Source of the DNA: Macrolepiota albuminosa
Taxonomy: Eukaryota; Basidiomycota; Agaricomycetes; Agaricales; Agaricaceae
Direction: 5' to 3'
Length of the DNA: 64,000 nucleotides
Assembly: GCA_027475525.1 (NCBI GenBank)
Contig: JAMWFC010000032.1
Location: 1,674,001 to 1,738,000 of the forward strand
Numbering within the stretch: position 1 is the stretch's first letter; the number at the start of each line of letters is the position of its first letter. The notes beneath the pieces were generated by a model. The model saw only the letters and a program-made list of their open reading frames with translations, was not told where the DNA came from and did no database searches. The position numbers were made by a program, and so were the translations under genes. Positions 33,007-43,800 of this stretch are shown in pieces.

Positions 33007-33700
33007 GTGAGTGGGCTCCTACCTCTTTTTTGGTCGTTCTGCTGACTTTGGTGCAGTGCTTGCACTGCGCCCGGCGCGTGGTGCCTTGAGGGAGGAGGCG
33101 GCGGCCGGGCAGGATCTGGAGGAGGGTTGGGAGGCGATGATCCGGGACCTGGAGGAGGCCAGGGTCGCCTGGGGGGAAGCGGAGGCTGAGCTAGAGGCTC
33201 TGAGGGCGAGGCTCGGGCAGGGAGTGGGGCTTCCGGAGGGTGAGGGGGGGGGGAAGCGGAGGCTGAGCTAGAGGCTCTGAGGGCGAGGCTCGGGCAGGGA
33301 GTGGGGCTTCCGGAGGGTGAGGGGTTGGCGGAGGCCCTGCGTCGGGACGTGGTGGTGGCCCGTATGGCCTCATTGAGTGAGTCTCCCTATCCCCGGGTTC
33401 GATTTCCCACTGACATTTCCAGGCTGGGCCTGGGAGCACCGCTTACTCTTGGACGGGGCGGCCGCGGCACTCGCGGCGCTGCAGGAGGGGCAGTGCCCTG
33501 AGGTGACGACTCCCGGGGTAGAACGGGGCCTCGACTTGTTGGGGCGGGTGGTGTCGGCACACCGGCGGAGGAACGTGCCCACCCCCGGTTCCTGGTTCGA
33601 GAGAGTTTTGGACGAGGGTGAGTCTCTCCCGTCCTGGGAGCAGTTGGCAGAGGAGGTACTGTGGGAGCACGGCCCGGGGGGGATGGGGGAGGGGTTCTGA
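33007..33700 (+). pseudogene. Antisense gene of chromovirus C, 3' part
   Basis: Resumes after element A. The donor GTGAG at 33007 is intact, and the acceptor near 33056 leads to CLHCA, the first two cysteines of the cluster seen whole in D. An internal deletion then removes the rest of the cluster and about 500 bp that D keeps, and the frame breaks. Beyond it are a coiled coil (DLEEARVAWGEAEAELEALR), a 77-bp duplication, a short intron and a C-terminal part (GVERGLDLLGRVVSAHRRRN, then SLPSWEQLAEEVLWEHGPGG). Product probably non-functional. Confidence 0.6.
33171..33324. repeat. 77-bp direct duplication (4)
   Basis: In the coiled-coil part of C's antisense gene; it shifts the frame. Confidence 0.93.
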
Positions 33701-34004
33701 GGCTGGCCGGGGGAGGGGGGCGAGGGCCGATAGTTTTTGTTTTCTCTCCCTTTCTTGTCGTTTGTTCGTTTGGTCCTGGCTGCTACTGTAGAGTATGTAA
33801 AGTAGAAAATGTATATACTTGGTTTCCCGGGGTAAAGGGTGGTGTAAGGGGCGAAAGAAGACTGAAAAACAGAAAGCACCTTGCCCAGGTTCCGGGACAC
33901 CACTATGAAATGATACTAAAAGAGAGTAAGATCTAGAAAGGGAAGGCAGAAAGTATACATGGGAGTTGAATCCCTACTGAGCCCAGAGGTGGGGGTTACG
34001 CCCA
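33701..34004. other. Spacer between the convergent antisense gene and pol of C
   Basis: About 300 bp with a TATATAC stretch near 33810. D has a matching segment at about 60910-61140. Probably the two 3' ends; nothing else seen. Confidence 0.4.
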
Positions 34005-34419
34005 CTACTGCCGTCTGTGAGTCCTGCGCCCGGGAGGGTCGTTCCCGGGGTGCCGTTGTTGGAAGTCCCGGAGTTTGTCGAGGGTGCCTTCGAGGTTTCG
34101 ACGTGGTTCCCAGGTGTCGTCTTCCGGGCCATATCCCTTACACCGTACGAGGAAGTGGGGTCGTCCACGAATGTTCCGGGAGTCGAGAATGTCTTCAACT
34201 TCGTAGTGGTACTCGTCCTCGACCTCGACCGGAGGAGGGGGCTCGGGGCGTCGTTCGGGGAAAGGATCCGGGGGGTGTCGTTCCAGGAGGCGGACGTGGA
34301 ATACCGGGTGCAGACCTTTTAGTCCCGGGGGGAGCTCGATCTTGTAGGCGTGGGATGAGACCTTCCTCAATATTTTGAACGGGCCAAGACGCTTGTGATC
34401 GAGTTTTGGGGAGGGCCGG
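34005..34419 (-). CDS. Pol C-terminus of chromovirus C with chromodomain
   Basis: Minus-strand continuation of C's integrase after element B. It starts with a GPF-like module ([20 protein letters not shown], then [11 protein letters not shown]). The chromodomain follows: [38 protein letters not shown] conserved aromatic Trp (VRWKGY in D) is Cys here. Chromodomains in such elements guide integration to chromatin marks. Joining across B with one CCGG copy removed keeps the frame. The stop lies near 34005. Confidence 0.85.
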
Positions 34420-35462
34420 TGATGACGCCAACTGTGGTTGGGTGCGCTGGACGTATACGCAGTACAACGCCGTCTCCAGCGCCTGGCGTACGGGTTTGTG
34501 AGGAGTCCCGGCAGGGTCCCGGTGTGCTCAAGCAGAGGTGATAGGGCGATGCGCTAGACGATAGCGCCTCGGATGCTACCTAGCAAGTGGTAAGCGTCGT
34601 AGTTTAGGGGAAGTTATAGAGAAAGAAACGAATAGCGCAGCGTAGCGTGCCCGTAGGTGGCACCGTAAACGACGAAGACGAGATAGACGAAGCTAGCGCC
34701 GAACTTGGTGGCAAAGTCAGGCAACGCTAGCGCGATTTGAACGCTAAGTGTAACTGGGTGCTCAAGAGGTTACGATTCGTTGTTATATACATGGCAAGTA
34801 GCTAGTTTTTATACTATGCGCTACATTATTTCCAAAATAAGTCCATTGACGGCGCTACCAATTAGCGCCTCTCTTCGTGACTGTAGCTAACGGCCACCTG
34901 TCAACGGCGACCTGCAGCGCATGGGTGACGGCGACCAACGGCGACTCTAAAACTACTTAGAAGTGGTACGAGTTTGCTCACTTTTTGATGTAATTTAATT
35001 GGCCATGCCATCCCGGGGTATGGTCGGGGAATCCTCGACAGACGCCGTGAGCGCTAATTCCGGCGCTAAACATTGTACCATATTTTGATAGATTTAAATG
35101 TCGGGTCTGCGTGTATCCTGTCTCATCGTCATTGATTCTTTTAGACTTCTGATTGAGGTGCCTCGGTGATTGACAGCGCCAATTGCTAACTCCTTCCAGT
35201 ACTGATCGGGGTTTGGTCAGAGTCCCCTCCCGCCGTTATGCTAGCGCTATGAGTCCTGAGTCTTCTTGGTCTTCAAAGTAACTGAGTGGAGTGCGCTGAG
35301 GGGCTGATGCTGGTGATTGAGATGAATGGATAAGTCTTGCCATAGAGCGCCCGCGCTAGGGCTGCTCTGTACCCAAGGCTGGTCGCTAGAGCCTTTAGTG
35401 TGTCAAGTGTTGGTCGGCCTATAATGTCCCTTGATGCGCTCAGTCCGAGTAGAAGCCTATCA
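34420..35462 (-). repeat. 3' LTR of element B
   Basis: 1043 bp, TGATGACGCC to CCTATCA, rich in TAGCG and GCGCTA words. It keeps CpG at all five sites where the right LTR has TpG or CpA. Confidence 0.92.
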
Positions 35463-35473
35463 TCTCCCCCCAA
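35463..35473 (-). promoter_or_regulatory. Polypurine tract of element B
   Basis: Minus strand TTGGGGGGAGA, identical to A. Confidence 0.75.
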
Positions 35474-35525
35474 CTGAAAAATTGACTGTCCTCAGTCAAA
35501 CGCCGTCGTTAATTTGACTGCGCTA

Positions 35526-35679
35526 CGGTCCGTATAATGCCGCCGGCGCCTTATAAAAGTCGTTTTCCGTACTTCACCTTCCCGTGTTTTCCTTCCCATC
35601 TTCGGTCCGTATAATGCCGCCGGCGCCTTATAAAAGTCGTTTTCCGTACTTCACCTTCCCGTGTTTTCCTTCCCATCTT
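35526..35679. repeat. 77-bp direct duplication (5)
   Basis: Doubles the putative promoter of B's main antisense gene, including its TATA box. Confidence 0.95.
35549..35558 (+). promoter_or_regulatory. TATA box for B's main antisense gene
   Basis: CTTATAAAAG (approximate position), about 60 bp before the ATG once the 77-bp duplication is collapsed. Confidence 0.5.
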
Positions 35680-35683
35680 CCAG

Positions 35684-38437
35684 TATGTCCACTTCTTTCG
35701 ACGCCTCTGCTCTCCGCAATTTCCTGGCTAAGGCCTCCTATTTATTTGATCGCGCTAAGTCTGTCGGTCCCGCCGATGCGCCACAAACCGTCCCTGGTAT
35801 TATGCAACTCTATCGGCGCTGGCTCGTGGTCCGCGGCTCCGACAGTTCCTGGGAGCGGGGTGACGAGTCCCTGGTATTATGCAACTCTATCGGCGCTGGC
35901 TCGTGGTCCGCGGCTCCGACAGTTCCTGGGAGCGGGGTGACGAGTTCGCGAGTGGTGCGTGGCCCGGTACCGTGAGTATGAGGGTGCCGATTGGTTGCGC
36001 CCTTTCGCGGACCTTTTCGTAAGTTTTCTAAGTTTGATTTTGGCGTTGTGGCGCTAAGGTTCAGCGCCCATACTAGGCTCCCTCCTTATCTGACGAGATC
36101 GACGCGTTGTTGGCTAGCACCGAGGTCAGCGAAGTAAGTCCTTCCTTCTCCTCCCCCCCTCCTTATCTGACGAGATCGACGCGTTGTTGGCTAGCACCGA
36201 GGTCAGCGAAGTAAGTCCTTCCTTCTCCTCCCCCCCTTTTTCCACTGTTAATCCTTGAGTAGTCGGTTGCTACGTCTCCCACCGTCGCCAGTCTTCCTAC
36301 TGCCCCCTCGGCCTCTACTGTCCCTTCTGTTCCTACCGCCCCTCCTTCTTCGACTTCTGTTCCGCCTCCTTCCGTTCTTGGCAGCCCTTTTCGTGGCGCT
36401 ACTTCTTCCACTCGCCCTGCCCCAAGCGCTGCTTCTCCCGTCCGTACTGCCCCTCCCCATTCGGCCATCAAACGTATTGCCGTTTCTCGTAGCGAGCCAC
36501 GACCCGGCCCGACGCGCCCAACTTCTCACGGTCCTCCGCGTAATTTTGCCATTGTTATTGAACGAGCGCCTCCTGCTCGTGCTAGTTCTCCTCCCAAACG
36601 TACCGTGCGTTCTTTTCCTATCTTCCTTACTCCATTTTTCTGACTTCTCCCCCTTCCAGATCAATCTCCCTGCTCGTGTTCCCCCTTTGTATGTCGTAAG
36701 TGCTTTGCTTGTTGTCGCTAGACTTTAGCGCCTAAATGTTAATGTCGATAGGCGCCTAACCAGACCATGTTCACCGACGCGGAGCTTCGCGACCTTTTGC
36801 GTCTTCGCCGTGATACTACCGTCATTGATACCGGCGTTCCGGCTGGTGTCCAAGTACTGGGCGGCAAGAAGAAGGTTACCGTTGCGCCCTTGGAGCGTCG
36901 CGCGTTTAGGGCAAAGATTGGCGCGGTAAGCACTGTTTTGCCCCTTTGGAGGTTCATGCCGTCGCTGACTTCTTTCTTAGTGTGACAAGTGTTGGTCTGA
37001 GAACGACCCTGAGGGCTGCTGGTTTCCTACCGCGTCTCTGCCTTGCTATCGGTGCGATGCGTTGAAACGAGGCTGCGCCTTCAACGGGATTCGTACTCGT
37101 GAACGTGGTAGGGACGCCATTATGCAAAGGAACTATGAGCGCGCAGTGTTGGTTCGTAACGCCCGGGACTTCGTGCTGCAGCAACGTGATCTGGCGGCTA
37201 CTCACCAACCCACGGTAATCAGCGCAGCCAGCCTGGCGCTGCCGACTACCCAGGATGGTACTACCGTGGCGGCACCTTTTGCTCGCTCTCCTCGTCGTCC
37301 CGTTCTTTCGAAACGTAAGCCTGTTGTCGCGTCTCCTGGCAAGAGCCCTGGTAAGCGCCGCGAGCTAGCGCCTGCTACGCCTGTGGTTTTGTCTTCGACC
37401 GAGTCTTCTACGGATGAGGGGGAGGGCACCGAGAGGGATGCCGAGGGAGAGGATGATGATGAAGCTGAGCCCGTTGTTGATGCCGATGCGCTATTGGCGG
37501 TACGCGCTCTCCTGCTTCGCCTTACTCCCCCTATCGCCGCTAACCCTCGTCAGAGTGGCACCAGTGGTAACCAGTACGCATTTTCCTAACTTCTTTTTCC
37601 TTCGCGTGCTAACTTCTTGACTGATAGGTCCCCCACTCCCGTTCCCGTCGTCGTGGCTATCCCTGCTGCCGAAGATGTCGTTATGTCTGACGCTGGCGCT
37701 ACCCCCGCCCCCGAGTCGGTTGCGGCTAGCGACCCTCCGGTTGCTCTCCCTATCACTCCGTCCCTTACTCCTCCCCACAGCTCCTCTTCTTTTCCTAGTA
37801 GTCGCGAGACTTCTGCGGCGCCGGAATCCGAAGGAACCCTGGTGCCGGAAGGTGAGCGTCGTCGCCGCTGGAGATACTTGCCTCCCTACGGCATCCATCT
37901 TTCTTCCGCCAGAGCTATGTCCCCCGGCGACGAGCGCCATGAGTGGACACCCCGTGCGCCTGTAACTGTCTCCATCTTTCTTCCGCCAGAGCTATGTCCC
38001 CCGGCGACGAGCGCCATGAGTGGACACCCCGTGCGCCTGTAACTGTCGGGTACGTCCGTTTTTGTTTGTTCCCCCTTTTCTCCCCTTTTCTAACCTTCCA
38101 TAAGTTCGATCCCTTTTGGACTCCCCCTCCCGCCATGCGAGTTTCTGGTGACGCCTTCCCTTGGCTCGGGGACGAGTTCTCCTATCCTGTTACCCCTCTC
38201 CGCCCTTCTGCCGACCTTCGCCAGCAACTCCGCCATATCGAGGATGCGACCGAAGCCGTTGGTCGCGAACTTGCCAACCTGCGTCCTCGCGTTTCCACCT
38301 TAGCTCGCCGCGAGCGCCTCCTTCTCGAGCTTCATGACGATATTACAGCTGCGCTTGAGTGGCAAGCGAGTAACTCGATCCAGGACGGGGACTTGCTTCC
38401 TTTGGGCGATCCCGCCCTTCCCGAGTATGATCCGTAG
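35684..38437 (+). CDS. Antisense Zn2Cys6-like gene of element B
   Basis: Homologue of the A gene with the same exon plan. The first exon (MSTSFDASALRNFLAKASYL) ends in REWCVARY and GADWLRPFADLF directly before a GTAAG donor, exactly where A has its first intron. The cluster exon starts at 36981 after TTTCTTAG with CDKCWSENDPEGCW, PCYRC and ALKRGC: again C-x2-C-x8-C-x8-C-x2-C-x6-C, at the same intron boundary as in A. The C-terminal domain has GDAFPWLGDEFSYPV and ends WQASNSIQDGDLLPLGDPAL. Three 77-bp duplications (35790, 36080, 37894) and a one-base slip near 35945 break the frame as assembled, so I cannot say whether the real gene is intact. Middle exons are approximate. Confidence 0.7.
35790..35943. 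repeat. 77-bp direct duplication (6)
   Basis: In the first exon of B's main antisense gene. Confidence 0.95.
36080..36233. repeat. 77-bp direct duplication (7)
   Basis: Spans an exon-intron border of B's main antisense gene. Confidence 0.95.
37894..38047. repeat. 77-bp direct duplication (8)
   Basis: In the region preceding the C-terminal domain of B's main antisense gene. Confidence 0.95.
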
Positions 38438-38958
38438 TTGCCGACCCTTAGCGCTTTTAAACTTTTATGGACTTAGTCTTTTTGATACGAACTTTGTAGT
38501 ATGTGATCCTATAATAAACGCCTCCCTTGGCTTCAAATCGTCAGTTTGTAAGTAATCAAAAGAAAATAAGTAAAAGGGGAAACGCTCAGTAGATCATCAT
38601 GGCGCAAAAACCCCTGTTGCCGGCGCGGCCCAATAGCCATTACCGCGCCAGCCTAAGTAGAAAATAGGAACTGTCTGGAAATAAATAAGCGGATCCATGT
38701 AAGAAGTAACGCGTATAAAGAAATAGAAAACCAGTGATCGCTTTGTGGCTATTCGGTGATGGTGAGCATAAGCGCTAGGTCTAGAATGGCGATTTCCTTT
38801 CTGCGCGGTCCAACCATGAGTCAAGCGCCTCTCATTGGCTAGTATCTTCGTCAGGGTCCTCGTTCTTTGTGAAACGTCCTCCCACGCTGTCGCCGTTCTA
38901 ACTCTAGCCGTGTCCTATAAATTGCATATGCATCAACTGGATCTCATCAGTCTTCACG
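38438..38958. other. Spacer after B's main antisense gene
   Basis: AT-richer 3' flank; the segment AAACGCTCAGTAGATCATCAT near 38580 recurs near 25436 in A. No ORF of note. Confidence 0.45.
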
Positions 38959-39530
38959 ATGACCAGCCCGACCGGCCTGGTGTGGACTCCCCGCTGTGAT
39001 CGTGCTCACGTCATGATGGACCCTCCAACTTTCCTAGAGCGTGTCACCTCTTTCCTTCACCACTATCCTGCTGGCAGCGTGCCAGAACTGGACGATGGCG
39101 CCCTACTTTCCTAGAGCGTGTCACCTCTTTCCTTCACCACTATCCTGCTGGCAGCGTGCCAGAACTGGACGATGGCGCCTCAATTAAGTCGTCGCTGCCG
39201 GTTGCTGCGTGCGGCCTGTGAGATCTGGGCGGATAGCAAACCTCTGATGCAGTTTGGTATGGAGAAGGCCTGGAGTCGCATTTTTCAGGTGCGCTCCTGC
39301 CTTTTTCGCCCTCTTCTTTGCTGACAGTCGCTAATTAAAGCAAATTCCTCCCACCTCCACGCGAGAGCGTCTTGAGCTGCTGCTGGAAGAAAGCCACTAT
39401 CTGGTCCGTCTGTCCTTACCCCGTTACTCCTTTCTTTTCGAGAGCGTCTTGAGCTGCTGCTGGAAGAAAGCCACTATCTGGTCCGTCTGTCCTTACCCCG
39501 TTACTCCTTTCTTTCCTGTCTAACCGCGCC
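38959..39530 (+). CDS. Second antisense ORF of element B
   Basis: Starts MTSPTGLVWTPRCDRAHVMM. A helical stretch follows (PPTFLERVTSFLHHYPAGSV, then CRLLRAACEIWADS and MEKAWSRIF), then a GT-AG intron after IFQ and a second exon rich in Leu and Arg. Its N-terminal half resembles the first domain of the main antisense gene in pattern (F-x2-R/K, two helices, a Leu-Arg run), which suggests a shortened paralogue. No cysteine cluster is visible. Two 77-bp duplications cut it. No function assigned. Confidence 0.4.
39028..39181. repeat. 77-bp direct duplication (9)
   Basis: In the first exon of B's second antisense ORF. Confidence 0.95.
39362..39515. repeat. 77-bp direct duplication (10)
   Basis: In the second exon of B's second antisense ORF. 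Confidence 0.95.
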
Positions 39531-39867
39531 TTCTTCACCAGTCTCCTCGTTCTTCTACCGGTGGTCGCCTCTTTCGTGGCCCCTCTGACGGAGGGACGCG
39601 TCTCCTCCTGTTGCCCGCTCCTTGATTTGCTTCCACCTCCCATGTCGTTTATGTAAGGTGATCTTCCCTTCTCCGTAGCGCCACAGAACTGACAGATTTT
39701 AGATTCTTGATTTCCAATGTCGTCGTATATTAAATGCATCGTTGTTGTCGCCCCCCCCCCCTCGTGATTGTTTCGCCCATGTAAAAGTTCCTAAGTCGCT
39801 GCGACCCTGCAAGTAGCTAGAGATATTTTATGGGCTCTGCCGCCCTTAAGTTTGTTAGTATTTCATC
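39531..39867. other. Spacer between antisense ORFs of B
   Basis: Pyrimidine-rich stretch with a run of ten C near 39750. Nothing coding is supported. Confidence 0.4.
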
Positions 39868-40140
39868 ATGCCAGCACCCTCCATACTTCTCCCAGATCCG
39901 GAACTTCCTCACCGCCCCGCGATCTTGGATCGTATTGAACACTTCCTGGCTATTATGCCTACGGGGGGTTTCCCTCATGAAAACGGAAATACCATGACCC
40001 TGGTGCGCCGATATCGCATCCTGTTGGACGCCTCCACCGAATGGATGATAGACCAGGATGAGTCTCTGGTCACGGTTCGCCTCCTGTTAGCGCGTATCTT
40101 GTTTGTTGCTCATGTGTTCGCAGTCGACTATTACGCCTAG
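39868..40140 (+). CDS. Third antisense ORF of element B
   Basis: A 90-codon ORF (MPAPSILLPDPELPHRPAIL) with helices DRIEHFLAIMPTGGF and LVRRYRILLDASTEWM. The pattern matches the N-terminal domain of the second ORF and, more weakly, the main antisense gene. A Pro/Ser-rich region with two 77-bp duplications follows to about 40790 and may be a spliced continuation. No function assigned. Confidence 0.4.
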   Translation: MPAPSILLPDPELPHRPAILDRIEHFLAIMPTGGFPHENGNTMTLVRRYRILLDASTEWMIDQDESLVTVRLLLARILFVAHVFAVDYYA

Positions 40141-40270
40141 CGCAGCAAGTTTGGCGAGCCTTCTTCGGGAGACTGGCAGTTTGGTTAGTCAATAGCTCTT
40201 TCCTTCTGACCTTGGGTTGCTAATTCCATGCCGTTGCCAAGAGCCTTTCATGGCTTCCCCTTCCGCTCCT

Positions 40271-40424
40271 GGTTGAGTCCCGTGCCCGTAGGGCAGTCCT
40301 CGACCGCGTGGTCTTTCCTTTCCCGCCCTCGCTTCAGCCCTCCTACGGGTTGAGTCCCGTGCCCGTAGGGCAGTCCTCGACCGCGTGGTCTTTCCTTTCC
40401 CGCCCTCGCTTCAGCCCTCCTACG
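40271..40424. repeat. 77-bp direct duplication (11)
   Basis: In the Pro-rich stretch after B's third antisense ORF. Confidence 0.95.
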
Positions 40425-40541
40425 GGAGTGGGACCTTTCCCCCGAACTCGCTGCCCCTCCTCCAGGCGCTCCTCCTGCGCCAACTCCTAGCGCTCCAGTA
40501 CCTTCATCCTGCATTCCTCCCGCCGTACCTCGCAACGCGCC

Positions 40542-40695
40542 GCCTTCGAGCACTCCGGTGCCTACACCAGGCGCCCCTCTTCCTCCTTCAGGCGGTCCTC
40601 CCTCCTTTAGGCGGCCCAGCCTTCGAGCACTCCGGTGCCTACACCAGGCGCCCCTCTTCCTCCTTCAGGCGGTCCTCCCTCCTTTAGGCGGCCCA
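40542..40695. repeat. 77-bp direct duplication (12)
   Basis: In the same Pro-rich stretch. Confidence 0.95.
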
Positions 40696-40884
40696 GGAGC
40701 GAGTCCGAGGTTCTCGTCGCCGGTCTTCTTGGCGTAGCTCGTAACGTAGTAGCCGTAGTTGATTTTGTGTCCTCGCCTGTACCATAGCTATTTATGCCAT
40801 CCAATATGCCTTCCGAAAGGGAAACATGACCTAAGTTTACTTAACGGGGGCGCTAACACCTAGCGCCTCGTCCTTCGCCTTCAT

Positions 40885-43800
40885 TTACTGTTCTTCGTCG
40901 TCGTCAACAGGGGTCTCGTCATCATCCACTAACTCCGTTTCTTCCAGTTCTCGTAGTTTAGCCGTGTCAATGTCCAGCGCCGACGAAGGTAAGGGAATGT
41001 GTTCCCGCGCTAAGTAGGGGATGAGTCGAAACGCCGCTACTGGTCGATGCAAAACTGAGCCGTCCAACTCGCAGAGTACATAGGCGCCTCCCCTATTGCG
41101 GGAAACCACTATTAGGGGTCCCAGATACCGAGGTCGCATCTTTTTGTTATGGGTAACTTCGATCTTTGAGTTGCGCATTAGTACGAGGGCGCCAGAGGTG
41201 AAGTTGTAGTCTCTAATCGTGGCGCTGTGCTCGCTTTCAAATCGTAGCGCAGCTTGTCGTCTAGTTTGAAATACTACTTCGTGTAAGCGCTCGAGATCCT
41301 CCATGCGTCGCTGTAAGTCTATAGCGCGCCTAGCAATCATGTCGGTGGAAGATAGTATCGAATTTGGGGGTGGCTGTAAGTAAGTAGCTTCCACTATGTC
41401 GGCCGGGAGGAGTGGATGGGTGCCGGTCGCCGGGTAGTAGGGTGAACAACCCATCCTTTTTCGTACGGTAACCCTTTCCGACCAGAAGACCGAATAAGTC
41501 GCTTCGCTCCAGCGACTTTCGTCACCATCGACCGCCTTAAATAGCGCCTGTCGAACGTCAAAATGAGGCCTTTCTACGATTCCGTTGGCGCGCTTGTTGT
41601 AACCAGAAACCCGTATGTGTTGAATGTTGTACTTCTTGGCAAGATAAGTGAGCGCCTTAACTATCGGCGCTCCATTGTCTGTGACGATCTCGTGAAGGGC
41701 TCCCCATCTGCAGATAACGTCCTCAAAGAGCCACTTAGCTATAGCGTCTGTATTTTCTCGTTGGAGCATACGGAACTCCGGCCAATGTACCAAGGAACAC
41801 CTTCCAGCCACTTAGCTATAGCGTCTGTATTTTCTCGTTGGAGCATACGGAACTCCGGCCAATGTACCAAGGAACACCTTCCTGAATGATATACTTGTAG
41901 CGCCCTGACTTGGGCATGTGCATGGTGTCGATATATATTTTTCCAAATAGCGGCGCTGGAGTCGCTACTGTTGGGGGAATAAGAACCTGACGTGTCTGCT
42001 GGATTTGACAGAGATGACAAGTGCGAATATACCACGCAATATCGGCGCTAACTTGAGGCCACCAGAAGCGCTCCAAAAGGTTCGCTCTTGTTGCGTAGAG
42101 TCCACGGTGTCCCAAGTCATCGTGCATAGCGCGTAGAATTCTAATTCGATTGTCCGGTTTAATTACTAGCTTGTGGGCGCCATGTGTCCCAAGTCATCGT
42201 GCATAGCGCGTAGAATTCTAATTCGATTGTCCGGTTTAATTACTAGCTTGTGGGCGCCATTCTATTTCGTCGCCAAAGTCGGTTTTCCACTACAAAGAAG
42301 GTCGTCGCGTATCGAATGAAGGTGGCGTATTCCGTATCCGTAAGGTCTGATGGTCGTCGCAAATCCTGTAGCCACTTCCTAACCTGGTCCACCCGCTGAT
42401 CTTCTGACTTAGCTTTGGCGCTTCGAGGTACCGCCGAATATGGCAGGTTCTGACTGTCTTCTCTTAAGGGTCTTGGTTCCTTGACTATCTTTAGATCGTT
42501 AGATGGCTTAGCGACGTTATAGATACTGGCCGTGTAAAAAGTTGATGACGCCTGATATGGTCGGGGCTGGTACGGAACAATAGGGTGAAGCCAATTTGAA
42601 ACTGGTTGGTCTTCGCGAAGCGCCGGAATAGGCAGCTGAATGATGTGCATGAAACCATGCAATCGATCGATCCAATCGTCAAATACATCGTTGTCGCTAT
42701 CGTCTAGCGCTTCATCTTCCGGTTGTCTGGGTCGCCTAGATAATCCGTCCGGCCCGTGAATACATCGTTGTCGCTATCGTCTAGCGCTTCATCTTCCGGT
42801 TGTCTGGGTCGCCTAGATAATCCGTCCGGCCCGTGAATGCACTTCTGACGTGTACTAACTCGAAGTGAAACATTAATATCGCTACTACCCAGCGGTTCAT
42901 ACTGGCCGACGGTTGAATATCAGGGTTCTGAAGCATTCCTTTGATGTATCGTGCGTCGACCTCGACAATGAGATTTCGTACCCCAATGAGGTACATGCGC
43001 AGCGCCTGAAACGATCGAAACAAGCCATATAACTCTAGCTTGGGCTGACTGTAGCGCGATTCTCGGTCGTTAAGGGTAATCGATCCGAAACGATTGTAGC
43101 GCCTGATTTTCCGGTTCGCGCTATCACACTGGCATAAGAAGAAGCCAACGGCGATATATGATGTGTCAACAGCAAGTATAACGGGATCGGCGGTAGTATA
43201 GTCAATGGGTACCAATGGTTTCGCTTCCTGTAGCGCCTTTACTAAGTCCTTCTGGGCATTGATTTGATCGGGTCCGAATTCGAAGGGGACCCCTGAACGG
43301 GTTAGGCGATTAAGGGCGTTTGCGCAATGAGAAAAATGGTGTATGAACATGCGCAGCACCCCTACAGTGCCCAAGAACGCGCGAACTTCCGAGAGGTTAT
43401 GACAGACCCCCCATTTCTCCAACAGCGCTAATCGGCTCTTTTCTGGAATCCTGCCTTCTGGCGTGCAAATGTGCCCCAAAATTTTAAACTGCGGTGCGCA
43501 AAGAACGAGCTTGTGCCCTGAAAACGTCCCGCCACAATACTTCATGCGCTGAAGTACTCGGTTAACCAGTTGAAAGAATTCCCATAGCGCCATGCGAATA
43601 TTAGGATTTTCCGGGTGAACTTCGGGCTTGCCATCCACCAACCGCCAATCCTTCGGGCCTTTAACTCCTACGTCGTCTATGAAACTGAGCACATGGTGGG
43701 GTATTTCGGGCTGTAGGATAAACGTAATATCGTCGTGAAATATTGGTACCGAGTTTGTCCATCCCATAGGAAGTGTGACTAGTCGTAGCGCCCCAAACGG

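Larger units (their letters stand above)
40141..40884. other. Proline-rich region before the end of B's pol
   Basis: Plus-strand frames read as low-complexity Pro/Ser/Leu sequence, broken by duplications 11 and 12. It may be a 3' exon of the third antisense ORF; I cannot fix the frame. Confidence 0.35.
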
